A stretch of DNA of 64,000 nt from GCA-002728855 sp036340635 (GTDB lineage: Bacteria > Bacteroidota > Bacteroidia > Flavobacteriales > Flavobacteriaceae). The stretch's first letter is position 1. Each line of letters opens with the position of its first letter. The stretch lies in the NCBI GenBank assembly GCA_036340635.1, contig JAYYYF010000002.1:1-64000 (forward strand), given 5' to 3'. Made by a program: the position numbers and the translations under genes. The notes under the pieces are model-generated. The model was not told the origin of the DNA. It saw only the letters and a list, made by a program, of their open reading frames with translations, and ran no database searches. Positions 25,542 to 34,616 of this stretch are shown one piece after another.

Positions 25542-28490
25542 ATGCAGAATAACTCTTTAATTAGAATATTTGCAATTCTCTTTGGATTTGTTAGTATATA
25601 TCAACTTTCATTCACCTTTATAACATCTTATAAGGAGAGTCAAGCAAAAGAATTTGCTACTAGTTTAATTCCAGAAGAAAATCCAGAATATATTGAATTA
25701 AGAGAAAGGGCAACATTAAATTATCTTGATTCAATAGGGAAGATTTCGATACCTCTTTTTACATCTTATGATGATGCTAAAACTAAAGAGCTTAATAGAG
25801 GGCTTGATCTTGAAGGAGGAATTAATGTAATTCTTCAAATATCTGTTAAGGATATTTTAAAAGGCTTAGCTGAAAACTCCAAAGATCCTTCTTTTAATCA
25901 AGCATTAGAAAAAGCAGATAGGCTCCAAAGAGAAACCAATGATCCTTACATTGAATCTTTTTTTATTGCATTTGAATCAATTTCAGATAATCTAAAGCTA
26001 GCTTCACCAACTATCTTTGCGAATAGGACACTTAGTGATGAGATCAATTTTGAAATGAGCAATGAGGAAGTTAAACCTATTTTAGCCAACAAAGTTGATG
26101 AGTCAATTGTTTCAGCATTTGAGGTTTTGCGTAAAAGAATTGATAAGTTTGGAGTAACACAGCCTAATATTCAGAGACTAGGTAATTCTGGTAGAATACT
26201 TGTTGAACTACCTGGTGCAAAGGATGTTGAAAGAATCAAAAATTTACTCCAAAGTACTGCTCAATTAGAATTCTGGGAGACATTTAAAAATATTGAGTTA
26301 AATCAGTTTTTATATGAAGCAGATGAATATCTTAGAACTAAAGGAAGTGAAGAAAAGGACGATTCAAAAGAGTCTTCAATTGATGATCTTTTAGCAGATG
26401 TTGAGGACCAAGCTTCTACAATCATCACTACCAGTCCTCTTCGTGATTTAGTAATTGGTGATTTTTTGGTAGATGGAGGACCTGTTATAGCAAATTTTTC
26501 GATTAAAGACAAGGACAAAGTAATAGGATATTTGGATAATCCAGAAGTTAGAAAGCTCTTGCCTAAACAATTTAGATATATTCGTTTTTTATGGGGTAAG
26601 CCAGAAGATGATACGAAAACAGTAAGTCTTTATGCCTTACGTTCAAATAGAGACAATTTAGCTCCATTAAGTGGAGGTGTAGTCGTTGATGCTTTACAAA
26701 CTTATGATGCTCTTGGAAATCCTGCTGTTTCAATGCAGATGAACGCAAAGGGTGCTAGAATATGGGAAAATATGACCGGAAAAGCATTTAGGGAAGGTAC
26801 CAATATTGCAATTGTACTAGATGACATTATTTATTCTGCTCCAGGGGTTTCAAGCGGTGCTATTTCTGGAGGACGTTCAGAAATAACAGGTGATTTTTCT
26901 CTAAATGAATCAATAGATTTAGCTAATGTTTTAAGAGCAGGTAAATTACCTGCATCAGCAGATATTATTCAGTCAGAAATTGTTGGCCCATCTCTTGGTA
27001 GAGAAGCTATTGAAAGTGGTTTGTATTCTTTTATCATTGCTTTATTTTTAGTTTTAATGTGGATGATTTTTTATTATGGATCTTCAGGTATATTTGCCGA
27101 TTTTGCATTGATATTAAATCTACTACTTATTTTTGGAGTTCTTGCAGGTTTGGGCGCAGTTTTGACTCTTCCTGGAATAGCAGGTATTGTTTTGACAATT
27201 GGTATTTCTGTTGATGCAAATGTGTTAATATTTGAAAGGGTAAGAGAAGAAATGAAAAAAGGGAAAGGGGTTAGAAAAGCAATAGCAGATGGATTTAATA
27301 ATGCCCTTTCATCAATTTTGGATGCAAATATAACCACAGGACTGACAGCACTAATTCTTTTTATTTTTGGCACTGGACCAATAAAAGGATTCGCGACTAC
27401 TCTTTTAATTGGTATTTTAACATCATTGTTTACTGCAATTTTTATAACTAGAATGTTTTTAGATTCTAGAAATGAGAAAGGGAAGAAAGTTGCATTTTCA
27501 ACTAAATTAACCCATTCTCTTTTCCAAAATATAAACATTAAATTTCTTAGAAAGAGAAGGATTTCTTATTTGATTTCAAGTACTCTAATTATAGTTAGTT
27601 TAGCATCATTATTTTTTCAAGGTTTAAACCAAGGAGTAGATTTTGTTGGGGGAAGATCATATATAGTAAGATTTGATAAAATTGTTAATCCAACAAATAT
27701 TCAACAAAGTGTTTCCCAAGTCCTAGGTAGTTCTCAAGCTAAAACTTTTGGTGATGAAAATCAAATAAAAGTAACTACAAAATATAAAATTGATGAAGAA
27801 GGTCTTGAAATTGACAATGAAATTCAAAATGGATTATTTGTATCACTTAAAAATTATCTTCCAGAAAATTTGACATATGATGAGTTTGTAAATGGATCAG
27901 ATGATAAACAAGTGGGAATTATGTCTTCCATAAAAGTAGGTCCGACAATTGCAGATGATATCAAGAATAATTCTTTTCTAGCAATAATTGGATCTTTAAT
28001 TGTTGTTTTTCTATATATTCTTCTAAGGTTTCGTAGATGGCAGTTTTCACTTGGGGCAGTTGCTGCTGTTTTTCATGACGTTCTTATAGTATTAGGGATT
28101 TTTTCTTTGACATACAAAATCATGCCCTTTAGTATGGAAATTGATCAAGCTTTTATTGCTGCAATACTTACGGTAATTGGCTATTCACTTAACGACACCG
28201 TGGTAGTATTTGATAGAATTAGGGAGTTTGTTGGAGAACATACAAAATGGAGTTTTGATAACACCATAGACTCTGCTTTGAATAGCACTTTAAGTAGGAC
28301 ATTAAATACTTCTCTTACAACTTTAATTGTTCTTTTAACTATTTTTATTTTTGGAGGCGAATCGATTAGAGGATTTATGTTTGCCTTGATTGTTGGTGTT
28401 ATAATAGGAACTTATTCTTCTGTTTTTATAGCTACTCCGATTATGTTTGATTTTCATAAAAAAAAATCAGAAACTAATTCGCTTTCTTAA
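25542..28490 (+). CDS. secDF: Fused protein-translocase subunit SecDF
   Basis: 982 residues, with SecD and SecF joined in one chain. The SecD part has an N-terminal membrane helix, LNRGLDLEGGINVIL, a long periplasmic region and a membrane block including GISVDANVLIFERVREE. The SecF part restarts near residue 670 with a membrane helix, NQGVDFVGGRSY, and the second block including GYSLNDTVVVFDRIRE. It uses the proton gradient to pull exported proteins across the inner membrane with SecYEG. Its long periplasmic insert around residues 100-300 is common in Bacteroidota. Confidence 0.96.
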   Translation: MQNNSLIRIFAILFGFVSIYQLSFTFITSYKESQAKEFATSLIPEENPEYIELRERATLNYLDSIGKISIPLFTSYDDAKTKELNRGLDLEGGINVILQISVKDILKGLAENSKDPSFNQALEKADRLQRETNDPYIESFFIAFESISDNLKLASPTIFANRTLSDEINFEMSNEEVKPILANKVDESIVSAFEVLRKRIDKFGVTQPNIQRLGNSGRILVELPGAKDVERIKNLLQSTAQLEFWETFKNIELNQFLYEADEYLRTKGSEEKDDSKESSIDDLLADVEDQASTIITTSPLRDLVIGDFLVDGGPVIANFSIKDKDKVIGYLDNPEVRKLLPKQFRYIRFLWGKPEDDTKTVSLYALRSNRDNLAPLSGGVVVDALQTYDALGNPAVSMQMNAKGARIWENMTGKAFREGTNIAIVLDDIIYSAPGVSSGAISGGRSEITGDFSLNESIDLANVLRAGKLPASADIIQSEIVGPSLGREAIESGLYSFIIALFLVLMWMIFYYGSSGIFADFALILNLLLIFGVLAGLGAVLTLPGIAGIVLTIGISVDANVLIFERVREEMKKGKGVRKAIADGFNNALSSILDANITTGLTALILFIFGTGPIKGFATTLLIGILTSLFTAIFITRMFLDSRNEKGKKVAFSTKLTHSLFQNINIKFLRKRRISYLISSTLIIVSLASLFFQGLNQGVDFVGGRSYIVRFDKIVNPTNIQQSVSQVLGSSQAKTFGDENQIKVTTKYKIDEEGLEIDNEIQNGLFVSLKNYLPENLTYDEFVNGSDDKQVGIMSSIKVGPTIADDIKNNSFLAIIGSLIVVFLYILLRFRRWQFSLGAVAAVFHDVLIVLGIFSLTYKIMPFSMEIDQAFIAAILTVIGYSLNDTVVVFDRIREFVGEHTKWSFDNTIDSALNSTLSRTLNTSLTTLIVLLTIFIFGGESIRGFMFALIVGVIIGTYSSVFIATPIMFDFHKKKSETNSLS

Positions 28491-28502
28491 CTTTCGCTAA
28501 TT

Positions 28503-29357
28503 TCAAGCTTTTTTCCTTTTATATTTTAATAAAATTATGAGTAGGCCAAGAAAAACAAAAGGGATACTTAACCATTGACCAGTTGACATATTAGGCATAA
28601 ATTTTTCAATTCCTCCTTGACTTTCTTTAACAAATTCTACTATAAATCGAATTCCAAAAAGGAATAAAAAGAAGACTCCTAAAAAAATCCCTTCATTTTC
28701 TCTAAGATTTGATTTATAAAGTTTTCTTAAAAGAAGAAAAAGAAAAAAATATCCTATTGCTTCATATAATTGGGCCGGGTGTCTAGGTAGTATTTCTCCT
28801 CTATTTTCAAAGACAACTCCAAAATTTGAACCTGTGTACTTGCCTACAATTTCAGAATTGAAAAAATTACCAATTCTAACAAAAAAAGCACCAAGACTTA
28901 TTGGAATAGTTAGTCTGTCTAAAAGCCATAAAAAAGATTTAATCTTAAATCTTTTTTGAAAAAGAAAAAGTCCTAAGATTATACCAACTGAAGCCCCGTG
29001 ACTAGCAAGTCCTCGAAAGCCAATAAATTCATACCCTTCAATTAAACCAAAGATCATATTTTTGTCTGGATTTTCACGAATTGGTAAAAGAATTTCAATT
29101 AAGTGATTTTGGTAGTAATCCCAACTATAGAAGATAACATCACCTAGTCTTGCACCAAGAAGAGTTGAAACAACCATGTATATAAATAATGGTTCCAAAT
29201 ATTTTTGATTTATTCCTTCAGTGTGAAACATTTTTTTACATATTCTATATCCTAATAGAAAAGCAATTACAAACATCAGACTATAAATATGTATACCAAA
29301 ACCTCCAATTTCAAATAGAGTTTCACTTGGTGACCAATTAAATTTTGCTGCAATCAT
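28503..29357 (-). CDS. lgt: Prolipoprotein diacylglyceryl transferase
   Basis: 284 residues with about seven membrane helices. The Lgt signature VRIGNFFNSEIVG and the catalytic-loop RGLASHGAS are present. It transfers diacylglycerol from phosphatidylglycerol to the lipobox cysteine of prolipoproteins, the first step for the several lipoproteins in this window. It converges on secDF with a 12-base gap and is the last gene of the minus-strand run folE-cysS-yidD-lgt. Confidence 0.96.
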   Translation of the reverse strand: MIAAKFNWSPSETLFEIGGFGIHIYSLMFVIAFLLGYRICKKMFHTEGINQKYLEPLFIYMVVSTLLGARLGDVIFYSWDYYQNHLIEILLPIRENPDKNMIFGLIEGYEFIGFRGLASHGASVGIILGLFLFQKRFKIKSFLWLLDRLTIPISLGAFFVRIGNFFNSEIVGKYTGSNFGVVFENRGEILPRHPAQLYEAIGYFFLFLLLRKLYKSNLRENEGIFLGVFFLFLFGIRFIVEFVKESQGGIEKFMPNMSTGQWLSIPFVFLGLLIILLKYKRKKA

Positions 29358-29392
29358 TTTTATTTTTTAAAAACTAAACATATAACTATTAA

Positions 29393-29617
29393 TTAAGGAA
29401 CAGGGTCATGTCCACTTTTACCCCAGGGATGGCAATTTGACAGTCTTTTTAAACTTAAAGAGAATCCCCTAATTAATCCATGTCTTTTTAATGCTTCTTT
29501 TGCATATTGAGAACAAGTAGGTGTAAATCTACAAGATGGACCAAGTAGAGGGGATATAAAATTTTGATAAATTTTGATCAAAAAAAGGAATGGGAAAACT
29601 GAAATTTTTTTTAACAT
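29393..29617 (-). CDS. yidD: Membrane protein insertion efficiency factor YidD
   Basis: 74 residues. The family hallmarks are complete: PSCRFTPTCSQYAKEAL and the C-terminal NCHPWGKSGHDPVP. An N-terminal amphipathic helix would attach it to the inner membrane. It assists YidC-dependent insertion. It starts one base after the stop of cysS and so is probably co-transcribed with it. Confidence 0.95.
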   Translation of the reverse strand: MLKKISVFPFLFLIKIYQNFISPLLGPSCRFTPTCSQYAKEALKRHGLIRGFSLSLKRLSNCHPWGKSGHDPVP

Positions 29618-29618
29618 T

Positions 29619-31094
29619 TTATTCTATTGAAAACGTTGTTTTATCATCTTCGTCATTCAAAGATATACCAATCTCTAATAGTTTATTTCTTATCGCATCT
29701 GAATATTTAAAATCTTTGTTTTTTCTTGCTTCATTCCTAACTTCAATTAATAATTCAATAGTTTTTATAAGTTTAGAATCTAAACTTTTGATTTTTTCTT
29801 TTTCTGTTTCAATGCCAAGTAAATCATATAAAAAAACTGGCATCATTTCTTTTAGAACAGTCCATTGAGATAAACTCATATACTGTTTTTTATTAATTAC
29901 GGAATTAATAAACTTCACTGCGGTAAAAAGTTCTGAAATTAAAAGAGGACTGTTAAAGTCGTCATTCATTGAATCATATGATCTTTTGACCCATTTTTTT
30001 TCATCAAAATCACCATTTTCTTTACCGGGTTCAATATTAGGTAAATTATTTATGGCAGAAATTAGTTTTTTATATCCCTTTTCTGAAGCGGCAAGTGCTT
30101 TCTCACTTAAATCTAAGACACTTGAATAATGAGCTTGAAGAATAAAAAACCTTACCACTTCTGGACTATAAGCTTTAGAAAATTTTTTGTTCCCACCTGA
30201 GAAAATTTCTTCAGGAAGAATATCATTTCCAGTTGATTTTGACATTTTTTTGCCATTTAAGGTTAACATATTAGAGTGAATCCAATATTTAACAGGTTCT
30301 TTTCCAGTTATAGCTTCAGATTGGGCTATTTCACATTCATGATGTGGAAATTTTAAATCCATTCCTCCACCATGTATGTCGAATTGATCTCCCAAGTATT
30401 TTGTACTCATTGTGGTACATTCTAAGTGCCAACCAGGAAATCCCATACTCCATGGAGATTCCCATTTCATTAGATGTTGAGGTTCAGCTTTTTTCCAAAG
30501 AGCAAAATCTTGAGGATTTTTTTTATCTGTTTTCCCATCAAGTGTTCTTGTATTATGAATTAATTCTTCAATATTTCTTTTACTTAGTTTCCCATACTTG
30601 TTTGATTCATTAAATTTTAAAACATTAAAATATACAGAGCCATTTACTTCATAAGCAAATCCAGTTTTTATAATTTTTTTTATTTGCATTATTTGTTCAG
30701 GGATATGACCAGTTGCAGTAGGTTCTATGTCTGGAGTCAAAGTATTAAACTTTTCCATTACTTTGTGAAAATCAACGGTATATTTTTGAACTACTTGCAT
30801 TGGATCTATTTTTTCAGCTTTTGCCTTTTTTGAAATTCGATCTTCTCCAACGTCTTCATCATTCTCTAAATGACCAATATCAGTAATATTTCTAACGTAT
30901 TTTACTTTATAACCTAGGTGCTTTAAATATCGATAAATAAGATCAAATGATATAAAAGTTCTAGAATTTCCTAGATGTACATTATTGTAGACCGTAGGGC
31001 CACAAACATACATGTTGACATTATCTTTAAAAAGCGGTTTAAATAATTCTTTTTTACCAGATAGAGAATTAAAAATTCTTAATTCTTTGTTCAT
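29619..31094 (-). CDS. cysS: Cysteinyl-tRNA synthetase
   Basis: 491 residues. Class-I motifs: VCGPTVYNNVHLGNSRTF, where HLGN stands in for the HIGH motif, and KMSKSTGN. Zinc ligands are the Cys in YVCGPT, the Cys in WHLECTTMS and the HHEC region. It charges tRNA-Cys. It overlaps the stop of folE by one base (TAATG), so the pair is coupled, and yidD follows directly. Confidence 0.97.
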   Translation of the reverse strand: MNKELRIFNSLSGKKELFKPLFKDNVNMYVCGPTVYNNVHLGNSRTFISFDLIYRYLKHLGYKVKYVRNITDIGHLENDEDVGEDRISKKAKAEKIDPMQVVQKYTVDFHKVMEKFNTLTPDIEPTATGHIPEQIMQIKKIIKTGFAYEVNGSVYFNVLKFNESNKYGKLSKRNIEELIHNTRTLDGKTDKKNPQDFALWKKAEPQHLMKWESPWSMGFPGWHLECTTMSTKYLGDQFDIHGGGMDLKFPHHECEIAQSEAITGKEPVKYWIHSNMLTLNGKKMSKSTGNDILPEEIFSGGNKKFSKAYSPEVVRFFILQAHYSSVLDLSEKALAASEKGYKKLISAINNLPNIEPGKENGDFDEKKWVKRSYDSMNDDFNSPLLISELFTAVKFINSVINKKQYMSLSQWTVLKEMMPVFLYDLLGIETEKEKIKSLDSKLIKTIELLIEVRNEARKNKDFKYSDAIRNKLLEIGISLNDEDDKTTFSIE

Positions 31095-31771
31095 TAAAAT
31101 TTAGTGTCAAGTTTAATGTAATCTAGGAACTCCCTTTTCACCTCCTTTTTTTTGAATTCTCCTTTAAAATCAGAAGTAACAGTGCTTGTAGTTATGTCAC
31201 TTATACCCCGAGAATTAACACAAAGGTGTTTTGCGTCAATTACACAGGCTACACTTTCAGTATTCAAAATTTTTTGCATCTCATGAACTATTTGAAGAGT
31301 TAATCTTTCTTGAACCTGTGGTCTTTTTGCAAAATAATCAACTACTCGATTTATCTTTGATAATCCGATAACAGTTCCATTTGAAATATACGCTAGATGA
31401 GCCTTGCCAACTATTGGGAGTAAGTGATGTTCACAAGTAGAATAGAGAGTTATGTTTTTTTCAACTAACATTTCACCATATTTGTATTTGTTTTTAAAAG
31501 AGGATGCCTTAGGGCGCTTCTCAGGCATTAGTCCTCCAAAAATTTCATTCACATACATTTTAGCAACTCTTTTTGGTGTTCCAGCTAAGCTGTCATCTGT
31601 AAGATCCATTCCTAAAATCTCAAGAACATCTCTAATTTTTTCCTCAATTAGTATGATTTTTTGTTCATTACTAAGATTAAAAGCGTCAAGTCTTATTGGT
31701 GTGTCTTTACTTGCACTTTGATGATTATCACCAATTTCATCAATTTTCTCTAAAACTTTATTAATTTTCAT
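31094..31771 (-). CDS. folE: GTP cyclohydrolase I, FolE type
   Basis: 225 residues, zinc-dependent FolE1. The zinc-site segment CEHHLLP is present, along with the later zinc-ligand Cys in ESVACVIDAKHLC, and GLSKINRVVDYFAKRPQVQERLT. It converts GTP to 7,8-dihydroneopterin triphosphate at the entry to tetrahydrofolate (and possibly queuosine) synthesis. The folate enzyme folP is at 47519, not adjacent. It leads the folE-cysS-yidD-lgt run. Confidence 0.97.
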   Translation of the reverse strand: MKINKVLEKIDEIGDNHQSASKDTPIRLDAFNLSNEQKIILIEEKIRDVLEILGMDLTDDSLAGTPKRVAKMYVNEIFGGLMPEKRPKASSFKNKYKYGEMLVEKNITLYSTCEHHLLPIVGKAHLAYISNGTVIGLSKINRVVDYFAKRPQVQERLTLQIVHEMQKILNTESVACVIDAKHLCVNSRGISDITTSTVTSDFKGEFKKKEVKREFLDYIKLDTKF

Positions 31772-31788
31772 TAACGTTCAAAATTGTT

Positions 31789-31796
31789 CAAAGATA
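31789..31796 (-). promoter_or_regulatory. Promoter -7 box for folE-cysS-yidD
   Basis: Minus-strand TATCTTTG, 17 bases before the folE start codon. Confidence 0.5.
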
Positions 31797-31820
31797 GATA
31801 TTTATTAGGAATAATAAATC

Positions 31821-33368
31821 TTACAATTTAAGTGAATAAGTAAGAACAACTTGTGTTTGATTATTTTTCAAACCTATTGGATCATTTAATGAGTTTGCAT
31901 TTAGTTCTGATGAAGAATACATGGGGAACTTACTTTTAATAACACTGTTAGCTATACCAAGACTAAAATTACTTCCGTCAAAGTCATATCCGAAACCACC
32001 TGAAAAACTATTGTATTCAGACCCATCTAATGATTGAACACTATATTTTTTAGATTTTTCTGAATAGTATCCTAATCTAAAACTCAGTTTTTCTATTCTT
32101 AATTCTCCACCAAATCTTAAATTGGTTGCTGGTTCAAGATTATTACTTATAATTGAGTTTTGTTCCTTAAGATGTAGATCATTATTTGTTACATCAAATC
32201 TAAGGTTTTGATATTTTATTTTTCCATATTGAAAACTTAATAATCCTTTTTTGCCAAAAACGTATGCTAATCCAATTGATGTTTTTGAAGGAACAATTAA
32301 TTTGTAATTGTAAACGTTTAAAACTTTTGGATTTAAAATAACAGGTGTATCATTAGAAAATTCTGTTTTTAGGTATTGAGATGTTTCATCATTAAAGTCA
32401 TACCATATTGGAGTTCTATAAGAAAGCCCAAGCCTGAAGTTCTTACTTTTCAAAATTCCACCTATTTGCATTGAAAAACCTTCTCCAACAGTTGAAAGAA
32501 TATTTTCAAATTGTGAATCAATTAAAGGTGATTCAGAACTATAACCTGTTTCATTAAGGATATCATTTCTATCAAATTCTATTCCATAAGAATTGATACT
32601 CATTCCTAGATATAGAAAATCTTTGTATTGGGCACTTATAGTAAAATTGTATTCACTTTGATATCCAGTTTCTTTAACAAAGAAAGAATGATCCAAAGAC
32701 TTTCCTTCAAGGTTGCTATTGGATGTATATTGTGTATTATCGTCATTTTCCACCAACGGATTGATAAAGTATCCATGATATCCAAGGAAAGCTTGCTGAG
32801 AAGCAAAATCAAGGTTTTCTCCAATGTCTTGGTATGCTTCAGGAATTGTTTCTTCTGGAAAGAGTAATAAGTTTTTTAACATTACACCTTGAGAATAGTA
32901 AAGAAAGTAATCATCTAATCCACTCTTATTATTTGTTCCTGCAACATTAAATTTTGATTTAAAATTTTGCTTTCTTTTATAATTAAAAGCAAAACTAATT
33001 TTGGTAAAATCTTCTTCTTCGTTTGTACTATTCATTATAAAAACAAATCCGGCTTGATTGATATCAATTGGTGTACTAGGAATTAAAGAACTTTTTTGAC
33101 CAAAATATTCGCTTTGAAAGTTATTGGCAAGAGCTCTCATAGAAACACTTATTTCTGGATACAGGAAAACTCCAGCTGCAGCAGGATTATCAGTGATAGA
33201 AGAAATATCACCTCCCAAAGCATTAAAAGCTCCTCCCATTGAAACATATCTAGCTGTTCCTTCTAGAGATTGAAAGCCATATCTCTTTGCATCTTCTATA
33301 AATTGGCCATTTGTATTTGACAAATAGAATACACTAATTAAAACAAAAATTATATTATTTGTTCTCAT
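31821..33368 (-). CDS. OmpP1/FadL-family outer-membrane transporter
   Basis: 515 residues with a signal peptide ending near NGQ. The mature start (AKRYGFQSLEGTARYVSMGGAFNALGGDISSITDNPAA) is typical of Bacteroidota FadL/OmpP1-like proteins; read it as GTARYVSMGGAFNALGGD followed by TDNPAA. The remainder alternates in the way expected of barrel strands and ends in TQVVLTYSLKL. FadL-type channels move hydrophobic compounds such as long-chain fatty acids across the outer membrane; the true cargo is unknown. The next minus-strand gene upstream is the tyrosine-rich lipoprotein, 28 bases away. Confidence 0.85.
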   Translation of the reverse strand: MRTNNIIFVLISVFYLSNTNGQFIEDAKRYGFQSLEGTARYVSMGGAFNALGGDISSITDNPAAAGVFLYPEISVSMRALANNFQSEYFGQKSSLIPSTPIDINQAGFVFIMNSTNEEEDFTKISFAFNYKRKQNFKSKFNVAGTNNKSGLDDYFLYYSQGVMLKNLLLFPEETIPEAYQDIGENLDFASQQAFLGYHGYFINPLVENDDNTQYTSNSNLEGKSLDHSFFVKETGYQSEYNFTISAQYKDFLYLGMSINSYGIEFDRNDILNETGYSSESPLIDSQFENILSTVGEGFSMQIGGILKSKNFRLGLSYRTPIWYDFNDETSQYLKTEFSNDTPVILNPKVLNVYNYKLIVPSKTSIGLAYVFGKKGLLSFQYGKIKYQNLRFDVTNNDLHLKEQNSIISNNLEPATNLRFGGELRIEKLSFRLGYYSEKSKKYSVQSLDGSEYNSFSGGFGYDFDGSNFSLGIANSVIKSKFPMYSSSELNANSLNDPIGLKNNQTQVVLTYSLKL

Positions 33369-33396
33369 AACCTTGGATTAAATGATAATTAAACCT

Positions 33397-34530
33397 TTAC
33401 TTTTTTCTTCCTCCTCTCGAGCTAGTACTCCCAGAACTTCCTCTGGATTGTGAACTACTTGAGCTATAGGATCTAGTTCCAGAACTAGAAGATCTAGAGG
33501 GCGAAATAGAAGTTCTATTTAAAGATGACCTAGAACTATTAATCCCTGTGGGAGTATTATTTCTAGGGGTAATTCTAACTCCTCGTGAATTGGAACTACG
33601 ATACCCCTCTTTGTAATTGAGATTTGATCTTTGAGAAGCAGGAACATATGAGCGAGTCCTACTACTTCTAATTAAATTTCGCTCACCTTCATCAACTTTA
33701 TTATTTACTGAAGATTCAACATAAGATGGGTTTCTACCAATATTGTATCTAGTTTTTAAAGCATTAATTGTTGCTGATATCTCAGACCTCTTATTAATGT
33801 CCTCTTTAACTTCTTTACTCCTAGATTTTGTAGCTGATGTTCTACCACCTCTACTGGTATTGGCAAATGAAATACTTTCATATTCTCTGTATTTTCTCTC
33901 AAAAGAACTGTAATAATAAGGACTTTGGTAATAAATTGACCAACGGTTATATGGATGATAAGACATTCCGTAATGTCCACCATAGTATGGCCAATAATTA
34001 TGATAAGGATACCCCCCATAATACCCTAACCCCCATGAATGACCACCATAGTATCTATGCATCAAATAATAATCATAATAACGATATCTTCTCCAAAGAG
34101 GGCTGTAGCTTGTCATATAACCATATCCATAATTATAATAAGGATAATAATAGTCGTAATAATAATGCATTGGAAGATTATTTGTATAATAAATTTGAGT
34201 GTTATCAACTTTGTCTCCCCAAGGCATCTGACTGTTTAATGAAGCATCCACGTTTTGATCAGAACTATGGTAATTATCTATATCAGTAAAAACATAGTTT
34301 TGAAAATCATTAGTAGAACTATAGTCATCAGCTATATTGTTAAAAACATCTTTATAGAAACTACTATTATTCAAATCATTTGTTTCATTTTCAGAAACAG
34401 AAGTTCCTCCATATATTCCATCAGAAGTATAATAGGAAGATCCTTGATAAGTTCCACAAGAAAAAACTATTGCTAAGAAGAATATAAATGAAGAAATTAA
34501 AATGGTGTTTCTAAAATAATGTTTTTTCAT
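33397..34530 (-). CDS. Tyrosine-rich, serine/arginine-tailed lipoprotein of unknown function
   Basis: 377 residues from the ATG at 34530. An open frame runs back to 34638 but would overlap proS, and only the internal Met gives a proper lipoprotein signal with lipobox VFSC (Cys25). Residues 121-217 contain 36 tyrosines in 97 positions, mixed with Gly, His, Trp and Pro. Residues 330-377 are almost all Ser, Arg, Gly and Thr and end GGRKK. No catalytic motif is visible. The composition suggests an adhesive, cross-linkable or disordered surface layer component, which is inference only. Divergent from proS. Confidence 0.75.
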   Translation of the reverse strand: MKKHYFRNTILISSFIFFLAIVFSCGTYQGSSYYTSDGIYGGTSVSENETNDLNNSSFYKDVFNNIADDYSSTNDFQNYVFTDIDNYHSSDQNVDASLNSQMPWGDKVDNTQIYYTNNLPMHYYYDYYYPYYNYGYGYMTSYSPLWRRYRYYDYYLMHRYYGGHSWGLGYYGGYPYHNYWPYYGGHYGMSYHPYNRWSIYYQSPYYYSSFERKYREYESISFANTSRGGRTSATKSRSKEVKEDINKRSEISATINALKTRYNIGRNPSYVESSVNNKVDEGERNLIRSSRTRSYVPASQRSNLNYKEGYRSSNSRGVRITPRNNTPTGINSSRSSLNRTSISPSRSSSSGTRSYSSSSSQSRGSSGSTSSRGGRKK

Positions 34531-34567
34531 AGTTGATAGTTTTTTAAAAAATGAAAACAAAAAATAG

Positions 34568-34575
34568 TAGTTTTG
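34568..34575 (+). promoter_or_regulatory. Possible promoter -7 box for proS
   Basis: TAGTTTTG, 41 bases before the proS ATG, inside the divergent gap with the tyrosine-rich lipoprotein gene. Confidence 0.35.
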
Positions 34576-34616
34576 TCTCTTACTAATATAATGGCAAATT
34601 TTGTGCCAAACTAAAA

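Noticed and set aside
33756..34476. Several ORFs on both strands inside the tyrosine-rich gene
   Set aside because: They are low-complexity shadows of TAT/TAC and ATA-rich repeats, with no domain signature.
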